In this document: in pieces, positions 5,740-8,831 of the stretch
Layout: each line of letters opens with the position of its first letter
Numbering within the stretch: the stretch's first letter is position 1
Assembly (NCBI GenBank): GCA_022795575.1
Contig: JAAWGY010000082.1
Span: 1-8,831 of the forward strand
DNA length: 8,831 nt
Direction: 5' to 3'
DNA from: Angelakisella sp.
GTDB taxonomy: Bacteria; Bacillota; Clostridia; Oscillospirales; Ruminococcaceae
The notes under the pieces: generated by a model
Database searches by the model: none
What the model saw: only the letters and a program-made list of their open reading frames with translations
Told to the model about the DNA's origin: nothing
Position numbers and translations under genes: made by a program

Positions 5740-6095
5740 CATTGAGGGAATGCTACGAGGCTATGGGGGCCGATTACGACGGAGTGATGGGGCGGCTGCG
5801 CAGCGAGCGGATGGTACAAAAGTTTGCCCTGAAATTTTTGGCCGACCCCAGCTATGAGCTGCTGACCAGCTCGATGGCGGCGGAAAACTACGAGGAGGCC
5901 TTCCGGGCGGCCCACACCATCAAGGGCGTGTGCCAGAACCTGGGCTTTACCGCCCTGATGAGCTCCAGCAGCCGCCTTACCGAGGCGCTGCGGTCCGGGG
6001 TTACGCCGGAGGCGCCTGCCCTGGCCAAGGAGGTCGCGGCCGACTATGAGCGGACCGCCGCCGCCTTAAAGGAGCTCCAGGCCTCGGTTGGATAG
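5736..6095 (+). CDS. Free-standing HPt phosphotransfer protein
   Basis: This 119-aa all-helical protein carries the HPt signature AAHTIKGVCQNLGF (residues 58-71), with His60 as the expected phospho-carrier and the Lys63/Gly64 that normally follow. It should shuttle phosphate between receiver domains in the cytoplasm. The neighbours explain its role: the next gene is a hybrid kinase with two receivers but no HPt, and the previous gene is a receiver-controlled c-di-GMP enzyme. Its ATG overlaps the previous stop (ATGA), and an AAGGAGG lies at 5720-5726 inside the previous gene, nine bases before the start. The length is typical for a single HPt domain. It has no membrane segment and no other domain. 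Confidence 0.92.
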   Translation: MTLRECYEAMGADYDGVMGRLRSERMVQKFALKFLADPSYELLTSSMAAENYEEAFRAAHTIKGVCQNLGFTALMSSSSRLTEALRSGVTPEAPALAKEVAADYERTAAALKELQASVG

Positions 6096-6123
6096 GCCGT
6101 AAAACATTCTTAGGAGATGCCCC

Positions 6124-8712
6124 ATGAGCATAAAGAATAAAGCAATCCGTTTTTTGATTGTGAGCCTTGCGGTGATACTCATCCTGTGCGGAGTTATCTT
6201 TGGCTTTTTGGCCTTCCATATGAATTCGCAGAATGTGGAGACCATCAACGAGGTGGGCACAATCTACATGACCGGGATGAGCGAGCGCATTACGATGCAC
6301 TTTGAAACCACCGTTGAATTCCACCTCTCTCACCTGGAATCCATCGTCAACGCCAACCCGCCGAAAAGCGATATCCCGGAGGCCCAGCTCCGGGAGCAGC
6401 TGGCCTACGAGGCGGAGGCCCGGGGCTTTTTACACCTGAGCCTTTACGACCGGGAGGGGAATATGGAGGTGCTGTACGGCGACGAGATCACCGTCAGCGA
6501 TCCCCAGCCCTTCCGCACCTCGCTGCTGTCGGGGGAAAAGAAGGTGGCGGTGGGCACCAATTCCGCCGGGGAACGGATCATCCTGCTGGGCATCCCGGCG
6601 GAATACCGCCTTGCTGACGGCGAAAAGAGCGTGGCCGCCGTGGCGGGGCTGCCGGTTTCCTACATCCAGCAGATCCTGTCGCTGGACGAGAGCGACACGC
6701 TGGTACACAGCCATATCATCCGCCGCAACGGCAGCTTTGTCATCCGCAGCGGCGACGCCTACCGGGAAAACTACTTTGACCGGCTGCGCAGTACCCTGGT
6801 GATGGACGACCCGGAGGAGCGGATCCGGGAGCTGGAGGCAGCGATGGATACCCGCTCCAGCTATTCCAGCGTCCTCCATGTTGTATCCAGTACAGACGGC
6901 CAAACCGAACGGCAGCACATCTACTGTGTCCCCCTCCCCTCCTCCGAATGGTACCTGGTGGTGGTGCTGCCCTACGGCCAGCTGGACGAGGCGCTGAACC
7001 AGCTGAGCAACCAGTGGATCACCATGGTATTGGGCAGCTGCCTGATCATCGTGCTGGCGCTGCTGGTGGTGTTTGCCAAATACTTCCTCATCACCAACCA
7101 GCAGATCCGGGACCTGGACGCCGCCCGGGTGGATGCCGAGCGGGCCAGCAGGGCCAAGAGCGAGTTCCTCTCCAATATGAGCCACGATATCCGTACTCCC
7201 ATGAACGGCATTGTGGGGATGACGGCCATTGCCATCGCCAACATCAACAACATCCAGCAGGTACAGCACTGCCTGAAGAAGATCTCCCTTTCCAGCAAGC
7301 ACCTGTTGGGGCTTATCAACGACGTGCTGGATATGGCCAAGATTGAAAGCGGCAAGCTGTCGCTGAACATGGACCTGGTATCCCTGCGGGAGGTAATGGA
7401 CAACATCGTAAACATCGTCCAGCCCCAGGTGCGGGTTAAGCAGCAGAGGTTTGACGTCATCATCCACGACATCGATACCGAGAATGTCTACTGCGACGGG
7501 GTGCGGATCAACCAGGTGCTCATCAACCTGATCTCCAACGCCATCAAATTCACCCCGGAGGGGGGCAGTATCCAGGTAACGCTTTACGAGGAGCCCTCCC
7601 CCAAGGGGAACAGCTTTACCCAGGTACACCTGTTGGTCAAGGACAACGGCATCGGGATGTCCCCGGAGTTCCAGGCCAAGATCTTCGATTCCTTCTCCCG
7701 GGAGGACCGGGCCAGGGTGCAGAAGACGGAGGGCACCGGGCTGGGGATGGCCATCACCAAGTACATTGTGGTAGACGCCATGGAGGGCACCATCGGCCTG
7801 GAGAGCGCCCCCGGCCAGGGTACCGAGTTCCACATCACGGTGGACCTGGAGAAGGCGGACACCTCCGAGGTGGACATGGTGCTGCCTTCCTGGGATATGC
7901 TGGTGGTGGATGACGACGAGGAGATCTGCCACACTGCTGCCGCCTCGCTAAAGGAGATTGGCGTACGGGCCGATTGGGCCCTGGATGGGGAGACGGCGCT
8001 GAAGATGGCGGAGCAACGCCACAAAAACCACAACGACTACCACATCATCCTGCTGGATTGGAAGCTTCCCGGCATGGACGGCATTCAGACAGCCCGGGAG
8101 CTGCGGCGGTGTTGCGGCAAGGATACCCCCATCCTCATCATCTCCGCCTACGACTGGGGAGAGATTGAGAAACAGGCCCGGGAGGCGGGGGTATGCGGGT
8201 TTATCTCCAAGCCGCTGTTCAAGTCCACCCTTTTCTATGGCCTGCGGCAGTTTGCCGGGGGCGGCAGCTCGGAGGTAGAGGCGGTGCCTGCCCGGGAAAA
8301 GGTAGACCTAAGCCGTTGGCGGGTGCTGCTGGCGGAGGACAACGACCTCAACTGGGAGATTGCCCAGGAGCTGTTGGAGGAGCAGGGCCTGACGCTGGAG
8401 CGGGCGGAAAACGGCAAGATTTGCGTCGATATGTTCGCAGCCTCCCAGCCGGGCTACTATGACGGTATTTTGATGGATATCCGGATGCCGGTAATGACCG
8501 GGTATGAGGCCACCGAGGCCATCCGGGCCATGGATCATCCGGACGCCAAGGAGATTCCCATTATTGCGATGACGGCGGACGCGTTCTCGGAGGATATGCA
8601 GAAGTGCTTGGACTGCGGGATGAATGCCCACATTGCGAAGCCGATTGACGTGGACGTGGTGGCCCGGCTGCTGACGAAGTACATTGAGCAGCGCGCCCAT
8701 GGGGGAGAGTAA
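6124..8712 (+). CDS. Hybrid sensor histidine kinase with two receiver domains
   Basis: This 862-aa membrane kinase should sense an external signal and pass phosphate to the HPt protein. Seen: membrane segment 1 (about 9-32); an extracytoplasmic sensor region (about 33-295), probably a double-Cache fold by size and position, ligand unknown; membrane segment 2 (about 299-323); a short linker; HisKA with SHDIRTPMNG (His354); HATPase with N box (Asn468, Asn472), DNGIGM (507-512), FDSFSRED (521-528) and GTGLGM (537-542). Receiver 1 follows (about 590-710; Asp596-598 acidic cluster, acceptor Asp645, Ser674, Lys696), then receiver 2 (about 731-855; Glu738/Asp739, acceptor Asp785, Thr817, Lys839). 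All phosphotransfer residues look intact. No HAMP domain and no C-terminal HPt are seen. AGGAGA lies six bases before the ATG, and the gene follows the HPt gene by 28 bases without a promoter or terminator between. Confidence 0.93.
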   Translation: MSIKNKAIRFLIVSLAVILILCGVIFGFLAFHMNSQNVETINEVGTIYMTGMSERITMHFETTVEFHLSHLESIVNANPPKSDIPEAQLREQLAYEAEARGFLHLSLYDREGNMEVLYGDEITVSDPQPFRTSLLSGEKKVAVGTNSAGERIILLGIPAEYRLADGEKSVAAVAGLPVSYIQQILSLDESDTLVHSHIIRRNGSFVIRSGDAYRENYFDRLRSTLVMDDPEERIRELEAAMDTRSSYSSVLHVVSSTDGQTERQHIYCVPLPSSEWYLVVVLPYGQLDEALNQLSNQWITMVLGSCLIIVLALLVVFAKYFLITNQQIRDLDAARVDAERASRAKSEFLSNMSHDIRTPMNGIVGMTAIAIANINNIQQVQHCLKKISLSSKHLLGLINDVLDMAKIESGKLSLNMDLVSLREVMDNIVNIVQPQVRVKQQRFDVIIHDIDTENVYCDGVRINQVLINLISNAIKFTPEGGSIQVTLYEEPSPKGNSFTQVHLLVKDNGIGMSPEFQAKIFDSFSREDRARVQKTEGTGLGMAITKYIVVDAMEGTIGLESAPGQGTEFHITVDLEKADTSEVDMVLPSWDMLVVDDDEEICHTAAASLKEIGVRADWALDGETALKMAEQRHKNHNDYHIILLDWKLPGMDGIQTARELRRCCGKDTPILIISAYDWGEIEKQAREAGVCGFISKPLFKSTLFYGLRQFAGGGSSEVEAVPAREKVDLSRWRVLLAEDNDLNWEIAQELLEEQGLTLERAENGKICVDMFAASQPGYYDGILMDIRMPVMTGYEATEAIRAMDHPDAKEIPIIAMTADAFSEDMQKCLDCGMNAHIAKPIDVDVVARLLTKYIEQRAHGGE

Positions 8713-8716
8713 CACA

Positions 8717-8818
8717 GCTATGGGATAGCATACAGCCTGTCCCACAGGTTGTGCCCGCCCGGGCCACCGGGCCGCAGGTCCAGGGCCGCGCAGGCCCTGG
8801 TCGCTCCCGCAGGAGCGA
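8717..8818. repeat. Row of five short perfect hairpins after the operon
   Basis: Directly after the kinase stop codon five palindromes follow with little space between: GCTAT-GGG-ATAGC (8717-8729), CCTGT-CCC-ACAGG (8736-8748), GCCCGG-GCCA-CCGGGC (8757-8772), CCAGGGCC-GCGCA-GGCCCTGG (8780-8800) and TCGCTCC-CGCA-GGAGCGA (8801-8818). None is followed by a T-run, so a standard intrinsic terminator is not supported. They may be a 3'-end stabilising structure, a repetitive extragenic palindrome cluster, or the start of another mobile element cut by the window end. There is no coding sequence in 8713-8831. Confidence 0.5.
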
Positions 8819-8831
8819 AACTCCCCAGGTT

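Noticed and set aside
6430..7932. Long minus-strand open frame opposite the hybrid kinase gene
   Set aside because: Same reason: antisense to catalytic motifs, no own start signal and no recognisable domain.
8780..8818. Intrinsic terminator for the phosphorelay operon
   Set aside because: The stems are strong but no T-run follows any of them within the window.

Overview
The window is GC-rich bacterial chromosome with strong AGGAGG-type ribosome binding sites, sigma-A-like promoters and compact operons. Codon use, gene families and the repeat style fit a Gram-positive, high-GC gut clostridium (Oscillospiraceae-like, e.g. relatives of Flavonifractor or Oscillibacter). That placement is an inference from style, not from a marker gene.

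Left part, minus strand. A two-gene unit runs leftward: a 156-aa single-pass membrane protein of unknown function (2026 to 1556), then a CCA tRNA nucleotidyltransferase with an HD domain (1488 to 124). A third minus-strand gene (2941 to 2423) encodes a small secreted lipoprotein with its own near-consensus promoter. A strong hairpin terminator (2146-2177) lies between the lipoprotein gene and the 156-aa gene.

Two related non-coding mobile elements (MITE-like, 217 and 243 bp) lie in opposite orientation on either side of the lipoprotein gene. The left one (2206-2422) begins directly at the lipoprotein stop codon, with TTA on both sides, and separates the gene from its likely terminator. The right one (3160-3402) lies between the divergent promoters of the lipoprotein gene and the plus-strand operon. 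A fragment of the same repeat appears at the left edge of the window.

Right part, plus strand. One operon (promoter about 3451-3479, start codon 3622, last stop 8712) encodes a complete-looking phosphorelay that feeds cyclic-di-GMP turnover: (1) a REC/HD-GYP/PAS/GGDEF protein in which both the phosphodiesterase and the diguanylate cyclase motifs look intact; (2) a free-standing HPt protein overlapping gene 1 by an ATGA; (3) a membrane-bound hybrid sensor kinase with an extracytoplasmic sensor region, HisKA, HATPase and two REC domains but no HPt of its own. The natural reading is signal -> kinase His354 -> REC of the kinase -> HPt His60 -> Asp59 of the c-di-GMP enzyme. The operon has an approximately 135-nt leader with two strong hairpins just before the ribosome binding site. 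It is followed by a row of five short perfect hairpins reaching almost to the end of the window.

The strongest points for a second look are the dual c-di-GMP enzyme with its split phosphorelay, the structured leader, and the pair of inverted MITEs around the lipoprotein gene.
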